DNA of 64,000 nucleotides, from positions 23,189 through 87,188 of the forward strand of contig JAOBSW010000189.1 in NCBI GenBank assembly GCA_026214975.1, written 5' to 3'. The notes below the pieces were generated by a model. The model ran no database searches, was not told the DNA's origin, and saw nothing but the letters and a program-made list of their open reading frames with translations. Shown here in pieces: positions 34,021 through 46,044 of the stretch. Within the stretch, counting starts at the first letter, position 1, and every line of letters starts with the position of its first letter. The DNA is from Gentiana macrophylla. Taxonomy: Eukaryota > Streptophyta > Magnoliopsida > Gentianales > Gentianaceae. Both the position numbers and the translations under genes were made by a program.

Positions 34021-35500
34021 GTACGCTACTCGGAAATCGAAGGAACCGCTTGAGCCATATAATCCTGAAATAGAGAAATTTGCAAGGCTAAATATAAAGT
34101 TAGCTAGAGAACTGGCTAATGAAGGAAAAGAGGATCCAAATCTTGAGGAAGCGAGCACGAATCGGAAAAGGACATACAACCGATCATTTCGAGCATTACG
34201 AATCTGAGAGGCGAAATGGAAGGCATTCTGGTCAATCCGAACCAGGTAATTAATCCTGAAGTTGTTAATAATGCCAATAATGTTAATAATGCGAATAATC
34301 TTAATGCTAATAATGGAAACCAAGCTGCGAGGCGCACTTTACAAAGTTATGCAACACCTACTATTGAGCAATTCATTCCCGCTATCGTAGCACCACAAAA
34401 TGCTGCGGAAGTCTATCACCCTAGGCCTAATGTAATTCAAATGGTGACCAACTATTCCACTTTTCATGGAGTCCAAAATGAGGATCTTGGTGTTCACGTG
34501 ACAAATTTCTTGGAAATCGTTAGCTTTGTGAAGCCGAATTAATCCCGGAGGAACATTAAATCTTAAGCTTTTCCTTTCACTTTGAAAGATAAAGCTAAGC
34601 AATGGCTTCTCTCTCAGAAATTTGGATCTATCACTACTTGGGAACAATTGTTGCAAAAATTCATGAATAAGTATTTTCCGTTAGGAAAGACCTTTAAGTT
34701 ATGCCAAGACATCTTAGGATTTAAGCAACAACCACAGGAGAGTTTTGATCAAGCTTGGGAGCGTTTAAGGAAGCTATGAGGAAATGTCCTCATCATGATA
34801 TCTCTCTTTGGCTTTTAATGCAAACTTTTTACCATGGATTGAGAGAGCGAGAAAATTAGAGTAGACACCTCTAGCAATGGGCGTTTGTTCTTTTATCTCC
34901 GAGGAGGCACAAGGAAAGATGGAGCAAATAGCGATGAATAGTCAATGGGAAGGCAATGACATAGCTGCTGTGAAGATGGCTGCTGACATATTTGAGGATA
35001 ATGCATCTACCAAAATCTTAGAACAACTGCATCATTATCAGCAGATAAGGTAGATGGAATGCAAGAGAGGATGGCAAGAATAGAAAGGGACTGGAATCGA
35101 GGTAACCCCTCAAAGTGAGAATCTTTGTCATGAAGAAGCCAATTATATTGGGGAGGATATAAGCCTAATCATAACCACCCGGATTCCGATATAGTGATCC
35201 TAATGCGGGAGAAAGGCCTAAACCGCCTACCACTTATGTACCACAAACAAACTAAAACTTTTGGTTGGGAAGTCGCCATAGAAAAAAGCGAGTAATGTAA
35301 ATTCATCGACAATATGGGACAACTTTCAAAATCAATGGCTGATTTAGCCACTAACTTTAGCCAATATTGTCAGAAGACCGATGCTAAGGTGACCAACCAA
35401 GAAGCCATAGTCCAGAATCTCACTCACCAAATAGGAATGATTAGGTGAGCAAGTCTCAACTAGACCTCACGGAGGATTGCCAAGCAATCGATAAGAATCT
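34021..35500 (+). pseudogene. Gag of element B, badly frameshifted
   Basis: Open pieces are 34216-34542 (QVINPEVVNNANNVNNANNLN, then YHPRPNVIQMVTNYSTFHGVQNEDLGVHVTNFLE) and 34582-34779 (MKDKAKQWLLSQKFGSITTWEQLLQKFMNKYFPLGKT...ESFDQAWERLRKL), the gypsy gag core comparable with element A 7700-7990. Upstream from 34021 and downstream to about 35500 the similarity continues in shifting frames with stops. Cannot make a particle protein as it stands. Confidence 0.85.
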
Positions 35501-35506
35501 AAGGAT

Positions 35507-37066
35507 TTGAACGCGATCATGACTAGAAGTGGGAAAGAAGTAACTCCACCATCCTTGAAAGAAAAAGAGAAAACAGAGGAGAGTAAGGATGGTGAGCCAA
35601 GCAAGGAAGGAAATGCCTCGGGAACTCCACCTGGGCAAGAAACCTGTAAGGAACCTGCTAGCCCTAGAGTTGAGCTTTATAATAATAAGTATCCTATTTT
35701 CACTGATGTCGATCCTTCAACCTTACCTTATCCTCCACGCAAACCTAAGCCTAAGGTTGATGACAAGAGGTATAAGAAGTTCATTGATATCTTTAGAAAG
35801 CTACACATCAATATACCTTTAGTTGAGGCACTTGCTGAGATGCCTGAGTACACCAAGTTCTTAAAAGAAGCTGTCTCTACTAAGAGGAAACTCCTAGATT
35901 TAGAGACCATTTGCCTAAATGAGGAGTGCTCAGCCATTCTTCACCATAAATTACCTGCTAAATGCAAGGATCCGGGAAGTTTTCTCATTCCATGCACCAT
36001 AGGTAACGTATGTTTGAACAAAGCTTTGTGTGATCTAGGAGCGAGTGTAAATCTGATGCCTCTATCCATTTTTCAAAAGCTAGGTATGAAAGACCTTAAG
36101 AAAACTTCCATTACTCTGCAATTAGCTGATCGTTCGGTTAAGGAGCCTTGTGGAGTAGTTGAGGATGTGCTAGTAAGAGTTGAGAAATTTGTGTTTCTGT
36201 CGACTTTGTTATCTTTGGATATGGAAGCTAACTCTGAAGTGCCCCTAATCTTAGGAAGACCTTTTATGGCCACTAGTAGGACGCTTATCGATGTTTACAA
36301 AGGAGAGTTAGTGTTAAGAGTTAATGGGGATGAAATATCATTCAACGTGCTTGATACTATGAAAACACCTGATGATGAAGAGGATGCATGTTTCATGTTG
36401 GATTCTGTTGACAAGCTTGTCAATGACTTCCAACAATATGAGGATATTAAGGATTTCCTCGAGGCTACCTTGGAATTAGAGGATGAAGTGCCATATGAAA
36501 AGAGCGAGGAAGAAAAAGTGATATGGCCTGGATGTAGTAGAGGAACCCCTAGACATGTCGAGGAGATGAAGTCTACCGAGGTTGAAAAGTACTACCATAG
36601 ACCAACATGGCATAAGTTCTTTGAACTTAAGCTAACCGGACAAAAGTTAAAGACCTCGTTAGAAGAACCACCTACCAATCTGACGTTGAAACCTCTGCCT
36701 GCACATTTGAAGTATATATTTCTTCAAGATGAGACCTTGCCGCTTATCATTTCTTCTGCCTTGACTGAAATACAAGAGGAAAAGCTGATGAGAGTGCTAA
36801 GAGAGTATCGCGGAGCATTTGGATGGACTATAGCTGACATCAAAGGCATTAGCCCCAGTGTTTGCATGCATAAAATCTCCGTTGATCCTGCAAAGAAAGC
36901 GGTTGTACAACCCCAAAGAAGGTTGACACCACAATTGAAGGACGTGGTTAGGGATGAAATTATTAAGATGTTAGAAATGGGAATCATCTTTCCTATCTAC
37001 GATAGTGAATGGGTTAGCCCGATCCACGTAGTTCGAAGAAGGGAGGTTTCTTGTACAAGCCAATGA
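35507..37066 (+). pseudogene. Linker, protease and RT N-terminal part of element B
   Basis: A long open frame of 519 aa. It begins MNAIMTRSGKE, contains LNEECSAILHHKLPAKCKDPGSFLIP, the protease box CDLGASVNLMPLSIFQKLG and PLILGRPFMATSRTLIDVYKGEL, then VVQPQRRLTPQLKDVVRDEI and MGIIFPIYDSEWVSPIHVV at the start of RT. It ends by frameshift shortly after (RRREVSCTSQ). It is the best preserved polyprotein stretch of element B and shows the same unusual D-L-G-A protease site as element A. Confidence 0.9.
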
Positions 37067-38443
37067 GTTAAATGAGTTAATTCTGTTAGACTCATTCTTG
37101 GTCATAGAGTATGCATTGACTTTAGGAAGCGAATGATGCTACTCGTAAGGATCACTTCCCTCTCCCTTCATTGATCAAATGCTCGAGATCTTGGCGGACA
37201 TGCGTTTTATTGTTTCCTTGACGGTTACTCGGGATACTATCAAATTCATATCTCACCCGAGGATCGTGAGAAGACCACTTTTACATGTCCATATGGAACC
37301 TTCGCTTATAATAGAATGCCTTTTGGTTTGTGCAACGCACCAGCAACGTTTCAAAGATGCATGATTTCTCTGTTTGCTGATATGGTTGAAGATTTCCTAA
37401 AGATCTTTATGGATGACTTCTCCGTATTTGGAGATGATTTCGATTCATGTCTCACGCATCTAGCAAGAGTGTTGAAGAGATGCGAGGAGACGAATCTGGT
37501 GCTTAACTGGGAGAAATGTCATCTGATGGTTACTGAAGGTATAGTACTTGGCCACCGTATTTCTAAGAACGGTATAGAGGTGGATAGAGCAAAAGTTGAG
37601 GTGATTGAAAAACTGCCTCCACCAACCAATCTTAAGACATTGCGAGGTTTTCTTGGCCACGTAGGATTCTACCGCCGGTTTGTGAAGGACTTTTCCTTAA
37701 TCTCTCGACCTCTTACTGAGTTATTGGCCAAGGATGTGCCATTTGTGTTTACTAATGAGTGCATGAAAGCTTTCAATAAGTTAAAGAACATGCTTATTAC
37801 TGCACCCGTTCTGATTGCGCCTGATTGGAATCTACAGGACAAAGAAAAGACAAAGAAAAGACAAAGAAAAGACACGATCTTTAGGCCCATCTACTATGCT
37901 AGTCGAACTTTAAATTCTGCTCAAAGGAACTATGCAACTACTGAGAAAGAACTTCTAGCTGTCATCTTTGCGTTTGACAAGTTTCGATCTTATCTAGTAG
38001 GATCTAAAGTCACTGTTTGGACTGACCATGCGGCCTTGAAGTATCTTTTAGCCAAACAAGATTCCAAGCCAAGGTTGTTGAGATGGATTCTATTATTGCA
38101 AGAGTTTGATGTAGAAATCCGTGATAAGAAAGGATCTGAGAATTTGGTTGCGGATCATCTTTCCCGTTTACAAATAGAGGAAAATGAGCCAATGACCGAG
38201 ATTGGAGAAACATTTCCTGATGAACAATTATTCTCCATCACGGCCATACATGGAAATGATGATTGTGCTGCAGTATCTTCGCGTATTGAGGTTGTAAAGG
38301 AGAACAAACAACCATGGTTTAAAGACTTTGTGAATTATCTATCCGCGAAATACTTGCCACCAAATCTCAACACCCAGGAAAGAAAGAAATTCTTTAAGGA
38401 TCTTAGGCACTATTATTGGGAAGAGCCCTATTTGTTTAAGTAG
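37067..38443 (+). pseudogene. Reverse transcriptase and RNase H of element B
   Basis: 37067-37315 still encodes RT blocks in shifted frames. The 375-aa frame at 37316-38443 has [25 protein letters not shown] (active site), [31 protein letters not shown], then an RNase H with [46 protein letters not shown] and [11 protein letters not shown]. The first catalytic block of RNase H, seen as CDPSD in element A, is missing: its place is taken by a 12-bp tandem repeat (37837-37872, aaagaaaagac words). Confidence 0.9.
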
Positions 38444-38449
38444 GATCCG

Positions 38450-39606
38450 ACAATGTCTTTAGGAGATGTGTGCCGGAAGAGGAAATTTATGACATCCTTA
38501 GACATTGCCATGCTTATGAGGCCGGAGGACATTATGGAGGAGACAAGGCTGCTACGAAAGTTCTCCAATGCACGTTTTTCTTGGCCTACCTTGTTCAAAG
38601 ATGCGCATCAAGTATGCTAAATCTTGTCATTCTTGCCGGATGACGGAAATATCTCGAGAAGGAATGAAATGCCAATGAAGACTATCTAGAGGTGGAACTC
38701 TTTGATGTTTGGGGTATTGATTTTGTGGGACCCTTTACTGCCGTCTTTATCCAACCGCTATATCTTAGTTGCGGTCGACTACGTGTCCGAATGGGTTGAG
38801 GCCATTGCTTCGCCTACTAACGATCGAAAGTTGTCTTGAAGTTCTTGAAGAAAAATATTTTACGCGGTTCGGAACCCCTCGTGCCATTATTAGTGATAAT
38901 GGAAGCCATTTTTGCAATAGGCCATTTGAAAAATTGATGATTAAATACGGGGTTAGACACAAGTTAGCTACTGCTTATCACCCTCAAACAAGTGGACAAG
39001 TTGAGGTTACTAATCGAGAAATAAAGCGCATTTTGGAGAAAACTGTGAATACGACTAGAAAGGATTGGTCGTTGCGATTAGATGATGCTTTATGGGCTTA
39101 TAGGATTTGCTTATAAGGCGACTATTGGTATGTCCCCTTATAAGATTGTTTTTGGTAAAGCGTGTCATCTACCGGTTGAGCTGGAACACCGTGCCATGTG
39201 GGCTACGTATCTTTGAATTTTGATGAGAGTTTATTTGGAGAAAGAAGGTTGTTAGAGTTGACTCGCCTAGAGGAGTTTAAATCTGGAAGCTTATGAGAAT
39301 GCAAAAATATTTAAGGAGCGCACGAAGAAATTTCATGATAAGAAGATATTGGACCGCACTTTTAAGGAAGGCGGTCTGGTTCTTCTTTACAATTCGCGCT
39401 TGAGACTCTTTCCTGGCAAGTTAAAATCACGATGGTATGGCCCTTATAGAGTGAGTAAGGCTTTTCCTTCTGGAGCTGTGGAATTATTGAACCTTAAAGA
39501 CCAATCCACTTTTGTGGTTAATGGACACCGTGTGAAACATTACATGGGTCTTGGTCAAGGTAAGGAGGAGGAAGTCTTCACTCTTGAAGATCCCACCTAT
39601 ACTTAA
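38450..39606 (+). pseudogene. Integrase of element B, frameshifted
   Basis: Pieces: 38470-38650 is the zinc-binding region in broken frame. The frame at 38769-39116 has [27 protein letters not shown] and [19 protein letters not shown] (second catalytic D and the E). The frame at 39349-39606 has [24 protein letters not shown]. It matches the intact integrase of element A in order. At least three small indels separate the pieces. Confidence 0.88.
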
Positions 39607-41067
39607 ACCATCGTTGAGTTGAGTCGAGCTGGCGACTATAAACTCAGAACTATTTCTTAAAAACTATCTTTTGTTTTTGTTTTGTTTGAATAAAGTAGCA
39701 TGAGGCTATTAAGGTTTTTCATCTCGCCATGTTCGATTCTAAGTTCGGAATAAGCGAGGTTTTTACTTGATAGCGACATGTGAGTTTTGTAGTTTTAACT
39801 CTACGGTTTTCCATGTCGTTGGTTGTATGAAATAAAGTGGCTTAAATTGTTTTGGATATTCTATATCTAATTATCGCCACATTATTTTATAACTTCCATT
39901 GACATGTCATTAACGGTTTCGTGGAGTTTCGTTTGGTTTGCTTAAGCAGGTTTTCGTTTGCTTCTCCACGGCGTGCTCGGTCTACAACTACATTCTGCAT
40001 CTGCTTGAGAGCCGTTTCAGAGCTAAGTCTTTTCTTAAATTCTCCTTTTTCTTTGTCATTGGGGACAATGCCAAGTTTAAGTGGGGGGGTAGGAGACTTA
40101 GCCATGATGTGCTATAATTGAAAAATTAAATGAAACGGTGAAAAATTGTGAAAAATGGAAAATTTTGAAAATTTTGAAAAATGCCAAGTTTATTATCTCG
40201 TACCCTTAGAATTGTGAGTTCCTATACATAGAATTAATAGGGAAGGAACCAAGTTGCATGATTACGTGATCACTTTACACTTATGTGAATGTAAACTTAA
40301 GGATATTCATGCCAACTAGTGCAAGTAGTTATTTATTATTTGCTTACTCAATTTGAATCGACGAATTCCGCACAAATTATAATAACTGATAAGAATTATG
40401 TGTACATTGCGTAGATGATTGGTTATGCAGACCTAGAGTCGATATTTATCTGCAGATGTATTCCTATCTTCTAGCCATCAAAGCGGAGTAATAAGCTTGA
40501 GATTTATACGTGTTGTAACGAAATGTTAGACCTTTGGGCTTGTAGTAACATTACCAAAGTAGCCGTGCTTGTGGTAATATTCAATGTTGTCACTAATCTG
40601 TGAGAGGAGGATTCTTGCAATGCATACTTTACTTTTAAAGCGAGTTTCTTTCTTGAGAGGTGTTAAAGCTTGAAACTACGGAAATCTGAAAAAAATTCAA
40701 ATTTTTAAGAGGCTTGAGTATTTTTCTCGGTCTCCAAGTCCAAAAACCTTATGGATGACGCTCTTGCTTATTGCACCATGTCTTTACCCATTGCGAGGCC
40801 TAAGAAGTGGGAATGCGGATGTTGGTAGGTTAAGACTGCGAAGTTAGCATAAACTTTAATCTTGCCACGAATATATAAAATCAAATGCACATGCACACAT
40901 CACTTCGATTCATAACGAGTAGTGAATAATGGGTACCTTATGAGCATAAGTGGTATGAGTTGACTCGAGTTTCTTGTATAAGTATGATTTGCCCACGGGA
41001 AATGTGTCTTGGGGAATGACTCATTGATGCTTTGTTCGGGACGATCAAAGTCTAAGTGGGGGGTAGT
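39607..41067 (+). other. 3' non-coding region of element B with two polypurine tracts
   Basis: No env-like or other protein frame was seen. ggacaatgccaagtttaagtgggggggtagg at 40064-40094 looks like a polypurine tract, but the LTR starts 980 bp later after a second one, gtctaagtggggggtagt (41050-41067). Some Athila elements carry an env-like ORF here; this copy does not. Confidence 0.75.
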
Positions 41068-43571
41068 TGATGACGGTCAAATTATACCCGTAAAAGTCAT
41101 CAACATTATCCTTAAATCGGGATTAATAATATATATTTTATGATAAATCACCTGTTTATATGGATTATTTAATGTTATGTGATTTATAAGATATAATTTG
41201 GTATTTATCCGTTTATATTACATATTTTGGTATTTATCTATTTTTATTTAAATATGATTTATTTTGGGATAAATATTTATTTTGCAGAATTTGGATAATT
41301 ATGGAGGATAAATACAAATAGAAGAATTTAATCTCAAGATAAATTCAAGATGCATTGAAGATAAATATCGGATAAGCACAAGAAGAGGAGTAAAGCATGA
41401 TGAAGGTCGCGGACCAATCAAATGATGGCGCCTGCTTCCACACGCAATTTAGGGGGGGCGCATGACATTATTTTGAGATCGGCCGAGAGTTATCTCTTAT
41501 TTGTTTGATATTTTGAAGTATATCTCTTAATTAGCTTGAACACCGATAAATAAAGGGGTGCTTCACACGCCATTAGTACACCTTAGAAATACAATATTTT
41601 CAATACTTTTATCAATATAGTTCGTTGTTTTCTTTATTTTATTTTATGTTCGTTCATTACGGAGTCGTTAGAATCTCCGGTTAGAGATCGATGTCGAGGA
41701 GTGGGAATCACGCTCGTCTTGAGGTAATGTCTACTCTATTATGCAATCTTTATTCGTAGATCTAATTTATTTCGTTATGGAGTAGTCTTTTTGTGTATTG
41801 ATTTCGTGATGTAGTTAATTATCGAACCCATGTTTATGTAGATCCGAGATGTAGAAGGCGTTTCACGAGCAAATCTGTTTGAGATCTGAGTTTGTTGGCG
41901 GCGAGCTTATGTGCCGTTGTTAGCAAGATCTGTGATGTTCTTGATTTGTGCGTGAATGGCCCGACTACGTCAGTGTTAAGGGTGAATTCGTACTTTATAA
42001 CGTTGTATTTTATAATGTTTTCCCGACATTCGTATTTATCGCATGGAAATCACGTGTTTAAATGGAATATTGGGCAAATGGCGTGGCTAAGGAGTTAATC
42101 GCAAAGTTGATGGATTTGTATGTTTTAATTATGATTTTTATGATTATTAGAATTGTGTTACGCTTTGCGGTGTTTTTGATGTGATGTAGATACATGTTGG
42201 AGGCTAAATTGATGATCAATGTTGATATAATTCGAGCTAAACCGAGATAAAGATGGAGGAGAAGAGACAAGAATCAAGAAATCGGAATTCAGTCATCTTG
42301 GACTGGCGTCCAGGTCCCGTCCAGTGGACGAGCGTTTAAAGCATTGAACGAGCGTCCAGGAGTAGATTTGACATTCAGCAAGTTTGGACGCTGGGCCAGA
42401 CGAACGTTTGAGGAAAGCTCAGCCCGATTCGAAGTTCATTATAGAGCAGACGAGCGTTCAGTTTAGTGGACGGGCGTCCGACCGCCGACTGAAGCACAAC
42501 CGACTTTGTTTTGACCTAGCCGTCTTAGTTCATCTATATATAGCAGCTTGTATCAAACCCTAAAGGGGGCACCACACAACATATAGTCGATTTTCATAAA
42601 AAAACAGCAGCAGTTTGTCTTTTTCTTTTGGTTTTCGAATACAATCAAAGCGATCTTTTGATTTCAAAGTTAATATGAGTAGCTAAACTCCTGGGTTGGA
42701 CGAACGGGTGAAGCAATTCAAGAGGCATTCTGGTTTTCTTATTTTTCTGCGGTTTATTTCGACAAAGGTTAGATTTATATTGCGTTTATTCCGTGCTTGA
42801 CATCGATAGATAAAGCTTGTGATATTCGTTTAACGATAGTTGAATGATACCTAGATCACCGCAATAATAATCAGGTTAATTAATTTGTTGAGGAAGTTCT
42901 CTGCTTTGTAATTCAAACGAGTAATTAAACTTGATCAACTTAATTATTTGTCATCGTAATTTAACATGAGACCCAAAAAGTGATTGTTACTTAGGACAGA
43001 GATTGAATCGGTGTCTAAGAAGTACGCCTAATCATAGGAATGTTGCTTAGATGAGGTTACGGTTTATACCGGCATCCCTAGTTTCGTAATTGTGTCAGAA
43101 GTTATATGAGATGGAGACTAAAAATGTGAAGTCACGTAATGGAGATACGATGATCTAGATGGCCTAACCGAGCTAGATCTATCTTGGGGATGACTCCGTA
43201 GTCGAGAATAATTAATCTTAAATGTCTTGTTTTGTCTCGTCGTCAATCTACATAGCATGGGGGAGTAATTACTACTAGCGTTATCAATACCGTTTGTCAA
43301 TTATTTATAAAACCTATAAAAACAAGTGTCTTAGTGTCGTTGAATCTTTTGTTGGTTTTGTGTTTCTATTGTGTCAATTTTATTTCTGCGTTATTTGTTG
43401 GTCGTAGACCGCCTTTAATTTGCTTTTAGTTTGATAAGTCATATTTCGTTTAAGCCGAGTCTCGTGGGATCGAGCCTCGACTCTATCTAACTATATTTGC
43501 GATTGAACCTAGTTCTCTTGCTAGTGTGTTATTTAGGTATCGAGTATTTTATTTTACTTGACCCGACATCA
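41068..43571 (+). repeat. 3' LTR of element B, interrupted
   Basis: Matches the 5' LTR from TGATGACGGTC to ..GACATCA. After actacgtc (41971) a foreign 920-bp LTR fragment intervenes and the match resumes at agttctctgctttg (42895). The TATA box has changed to gataaataaagg (41545). Differences from the 5' LTR are few and often single-base length changes. Confidence 0.92.
41974..42893 (+). repeat. Truncated LTR fragment inserted in the 3' LTR of element B
   Basis: Starts TGTTAAGGGTGAATTC like the solo LTR at 2773, and shares the GGACGGGCGTCC-type 12-mers (42300-42490), a TATA box (tctatatatagc, 42532) and the downstream order. It stops about two thirds along that LTR, without a CA end or a clear target duplication, so the 3' part is deleted. 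Confidence 0.8.
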
Positions 43572-45220
43572 TTTTCCTTCATTACTGGTGCATCAAGTTT
43601 CGAGGACGAAAGTTCTTATAAGAGAGGAGAATGTAAAACCCCTCACTTCTTTGTAAGAGTATTTTAATCCATTCGTAATTTGTTTTTCTTTTTCTTTTAT
43701 TTTTAGGTTTTCATTTTCTCCAAGTCTTTGGAAAACCGACCTAAACCCTAAAAAGTCTATAAAAAGGCTCCAAAGAGCCCTAGACTTCATCACAAGCGCA
43801 TTTTAGAGTTTTCATCTTTTCCATTTCATTTGAACCGAGAAGAGCCCTCGGTTAAGCATCTTGATTGCCACAGACATGCCCAGGCATGTCTAGAGTGCCC
43901 AGGCGAGTCTCAGACATCCTAGGACATGCCCAGGTCTTCCGGCTCGTAGAACCAAGCATTTCTCATGGTTCAGTGGCCCAGTTTTGGTGCCCAGGATGCG
44001 TCCAGCCTTGTCTAGGACATGTCTGCAGATCATAGACTCAGTTTCAAGGCAGATCCTGATTCAAGAGCAGTTTTGGATCATGTTTCTTCTCAAAAAGGTA
44101 ATTATCGTAGTCCCTCGTTAATTCGTAGTTTGATCTTTTTCAATTGTGGTTCTTGGCTTTAAGATTAGCGTTTTAGAGGTTTGTAGATTCGCGTATGGTT
44201 TGGAAATAAGATGTTGTTCGGTTCGTAGTTTGGCTTGTCTATAAGATAAAGAGTTCTTCTAATCAAAATGTTCCATTTTTAGTTTAAAGATCATGCTTTT
44301 ATTCTGTTTTGAATATTGTTTTAATGCAACTACACGAATCAAGACATAAATACGTGTTTGCCGGGTATTTGCTAAACTGCGTTGCAGAACTTATTCTATT
44401 TTTGGTTATTTCTGTAAATAGTTATAAGCTTTTGGTTAAGGTTAGTGGGGATAATATGGTAGTTCTGTGTTTTTATGGTCTTCGTACGTTCCCGTAGGTT
44501 AGACACGAATTTATGTGCTCCTACATGTGCCCTAAGTCCCACAATTGAAGGTGTATTAATCGTATTAGCCGTGTTGCAGTAAGTCTTTATGCTAATTCCC
44601 GTGGGTTTTAAGTCCCATGACTAAGACAGAACAGAGACATGTTAAGTAAGTAAAAGAAAGAGCCAAGATTGTCTAGACACAGACATGTTATGGTTAATAG
44701 ACAATTGAAGTATGGGTTGGTAGATGGCTTATGTAAGTTTGGTTAGTTGAACACGAACATAGTAAGTAAGTAATTAATGAAACAAACAAGTATGTGCAAG
44801 ATGAACTGAATGTAGTTATTAAGCATGTTCACTATGCTTTGTTAAGTAACTAAGTGGTTTTCCTTTAATTTTGAGTCTTGAATTAAAAATGGTTTTATTA
44901 TGTTTCAAGTTTTCTTTCAATTGTTTTGTAACTGGATAAGTAGATTCATGTCGTCTCTCCCGGAAATCGACATACATGAATCTCCCTTTTGATCTTTTTT
45001 ATCCTTCTCGAGCATTTGACCGGTGCTCACTCCTTTATTTGGAATAAGAAGGTTGCGATTATATCTTGATTTGACGACGAGCTTGGAGTGCTAGCTTAAG
45101 TGTGGAGCAACGGAGTCGGTTATGTGTTAGTTTCCTTTTGCAGTTGTCTCTTCTTTTCAGATAAGTGAGTTGTAATGGATAATAGCTTTGCTTCCAGTTA
45201 TTTATGATATAGTTTGATAG

Positions 45221-45458
45221 CCAGGGACGGACCCAATGTAGAAAGGGGGTGCATGCCCCCCACTCAACTTTTCATGCGAAGTTACTAAAATACCTCTAAT
45301 AATATTTGACATCGTGTATGTATATTATTTTAGACAAATTTAGTGTAATTGCTTGTTTAGCTCATTGGTTAGAAGTATTCTCTGCTATATATAAGGTCAC
45401 TAGTTCAAAACCTGGTTGTTGCATTTTTTTAAACATTTTTTTGAATGCCCCTGGCTGG
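45221..45458 (+). mobile_element. Small CAGGGRCGGA-type element with tRNA-like Pol III boxes
   Basis: The ends are CCAGGGAC and (reverse complement) CCAGGGGC-like. Inside, tttagctcattggttag (box A-like) is followed about 40 bp later by ctagttcaaaacctgg (box B-like) and a T-rich tail, as in tRNA-derived SINEs. Compared with the left LTR of element C it replaces about 60 bp. The head matches the copies at 19071 and 11351 (minus). Confidence 0.6.
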
Positions 45459-46044
45459 TCTATTTTCCCGAGTCTTATGCTTGTTTTCTTCCGTGCAATT
45501 CATTTAGTACTTTGATATGACACGAGGTTTAAGCGGGATTTAGGGTTTACTCTAAATGTCACGTGTCGAACGTCATGTATCCGGATAAGAACTCGGTATC
45601 TCGAAAAGAAATAAAAGGATTATAGTGGTACACTTGGCAATAATATAAGTGACACAGAGAGTTTGTTAGGATAAGATCTATCACTAGATCCTTATCCAAG
45701 TAATTGTTATAGTATATGTATGTGGGATCTTTGGCATTGTACAATCAATCAATATAGAATGCATAATTAACATTTCTTGTTAATCTTTCTTGGTATCGGA
45801 GCCCACTCGCCGGAGATATGGCGGAAATCCCTCCACCACCATGACTTCCACTATGAATACTACAACCACTTCTCCATCATTTTGCCGACTTCCATTGTGA
45901 ATCTTTGCACTCACATCTTCACCATCACCAACAATAGCTTTAAGTTCTTCTCAAATTGTTACTGGCATTCCTCTCACTCATTTTCCTCCATTTCCGTCCA
46001 CTCTGCCATTTCTGAATCAGCTCAGTTCTCTGCCGGAATCCTCC

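Larger units (their letters stand above)
32270..43571 (+). mobile_element. Element B: Athila-like Ty3/gypsy retrotransposon, both LTRs present
   Basis: Order: 5' LTR (32270-33856), PBS TGGCGCCGTTGCCGGGGA (33863-33880), decayed gag, ITRSGK linker, protease, RT, RNase H, integrase, 1.46 kb non-coding, polypurine tract AAGTGGGGGGTAGT, 3' LTR (41068-43571). Flanks gtttc (32265-32269) and ttttc (43572-43576) fit a 5-bp duplication with one change. The LTRs are nearly identical where aligned by eye, suggesting a young insertion into element C, yet the coding part has many small indels. Confidence 0.93.

Noticed and set aside
39607..41067. env-like gene of an Athila element
   Set aside because: No frame longer than about 70 codons, no membrane or signal segment; plain non-coding sequence.
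45340..45420. Genuine tRNA gene inside the small element at 45221
   Set aside because: Box A and box B words are present, but the acceptor and anticodon stems do not pair convincingly; better read as a tRNA-derived or tRNA-like element part.
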